From: Methanobacteriaceae archaeon
GTDB lineage: Archaea > Methanobacteriota > Methanobacteria > Methanobacteriales > Methanobacteriaceae
Assembly (NCBI GenBank): GCA_900766745.1
Contig: CAAFWR010000007.1
Location: 1 to 23,867, forward strand
Reading direction: 5' to 3'
Length of the DNA: 23,867 nucleotides
This document shows, piece by piece, positions 23,443-23,867 of this stretch. How positions within the stretch are numbered: position 1 is the stretch's first letter; each line of letters opens with the position of its first letter. The translations under genes and the position numbers were made by a program. The notes under the pieces were generated by a model. The model made no database searches, was not told where the DNA came from, and saw nothing but the letters and a program-made list of their open reading frames with translations.

Positions 23443-23614
23443 TAATAGTAGAACTTTTAAAAGGGGTAGTCTTCCCTTATTATACAATTAACCATAAAAT
23501 TTCTGCAAAACACCTTATTCATTTTTCAGATTTAGAAACACCAAATACATCAAGAGATTTAAAGCATTAAAATGTGTTATTTGTTTATAAGCACACTGTT
23601 ACAGGAGCATACTT
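23443..23614. other. Intergenic stretch before the transposase
   Basis: AT-rich, no gene seen on either strand. It should contain the left end of the insertion sequence, but I could not find its terminal repeat because the right end is outside the window. Confidence 0.35.
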
Positions 23615-23867
23615 ATGAACAAATTTAAACGCATGAAAAAGATATTAAAACAATGTATACATCAATTGGATGAATCATCTTCACTATTTGTTATCAATCC
23701 AGATAAGGACTTTACTCGCAAACGAAAACATTTGTTTGGAAACACATTGATGAATGTTCTGCTTTTAGAGGGAGGCTCACTAAAAGATGAATTGTATAAA
23801 TTGTTTGGCTGTAATCTAGATACACCAACTGTATCTTCTTTTATACAGGCAAGAGATAAGATTCAAC
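23615..23867 (+). CDS. IS4-type DDE transposase, N-terminal part (cut by window end)
   Basis: 84 codons from ATG 23615 with AGGAG eight bases upstream; the frame stays open to the last base. The N-terminus reads FVINPDKDFTRKRKHLFGNTLMNVLLLEGGSLKDELYKLF..CNLDTPTVSSFIQARDKI, the pattern I know from IS4-family transposases of gut Clostridia and Erysipelotrichia (DFTRKRKL, TPTxSAFVQQRSKI). The catalytic DDE residues lie beyond the window. Probably an intact insertion sequence next to the broken Abi locus, though that cannot be shown from here. Confidence 0.8.
   Translation, partial: MNKFKRMKKILKQCIHQLDESSSLFVINPDKDFTRKRKHLFGNTLMNVLLLEGGSLKDELYKLFGCNLDTPTVSSFIQARDKIQ

Overview
The window is AT-rich DNA of a low-GC, single-membrane bacterium, most likely a gut Bacillota (Erysipelotrichia or Lachnospiraceae-like). 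The reasons are strong GGAGG ribosome binding sites, standard code with TGA stops, a tight adherence (Tad) pilus locus without an outer-membrane secretin, and Clostridia-style accessory genes. The mix of a pilus machine, a HerA-like ATPase, a serine recombinase, an orphan secY/secA pair, a broken Abi locus and an IS4-type transposase makes this look like accessory or mobile DNA rather than core chromosome. I cannot tell whether it is a plasmid, an integrated conjugative element or a chromosomal island.

Layout. Positions 1-790 hold a small membrane-protein gene bracketed by two copies of an unrecognised, about 90-nt structured RNA. Its own leader can fold so as to hide its ribosome binding site. 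Positions 852-14185 are one long plus-strand cluster ended by a clear terminator at 14160-14185. In order it encodes two small membrane proteins, a 1254-aa HerA/VirB4-type ATPase carrying a 336-residue Ser/Gly repeat region, CpaB/RcpC, TadZ/CpaE, TadA/CpaF, TadB, TadC, two tandem Flp-like pilins, a TadV/CpaA prepilin peptidase, a TadE-like pseudopilin, a TadE/F-like protein with a probable C-terminal 3D/double-psi barrel domain, and two small unknown proteins. TadV would process the pilins, TadA with TadB/C would assemble them, TadZ would position the machine, and the HerA-like ATPase suggests an added job, possibly moving DNA or protein.

Positions 14200-16260 hold a promoter with a folded leader, an unrecognised protein of about 310-344 aa, and a small serine recombinase behind palindromic operator-like sites. 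Everything from 16285 to 23401 is on the minus strand: promoter, secA (no C-terminal zinc domain), a structured leader RNA, secY, a second copy of the same leader RNA, a DUF6273-like gene, a small membrane protein and an acidic protein of unknown role. Further upstream on that strand is an Abi_2 (AbiD/F) HEPN gene broken by one frameshift. It is preceded by a promoter and a terminated RNA of about 120 nt, the arrangement expected of an RNA-antitoxin/HEPN-toxin locus. The window ends inside an IS4-type transposase gene on the plus strand.

Strongest leads: the paired minus-strand leader RNAs with pairing changes consistent with RNA, the Abi locus with its RNA, the Tad/HerA hybrid machine with a putative wall-cutting pseudopilin, and the twin RNAs at the left edge. 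All family calls are from reading motifs; no database search was run.
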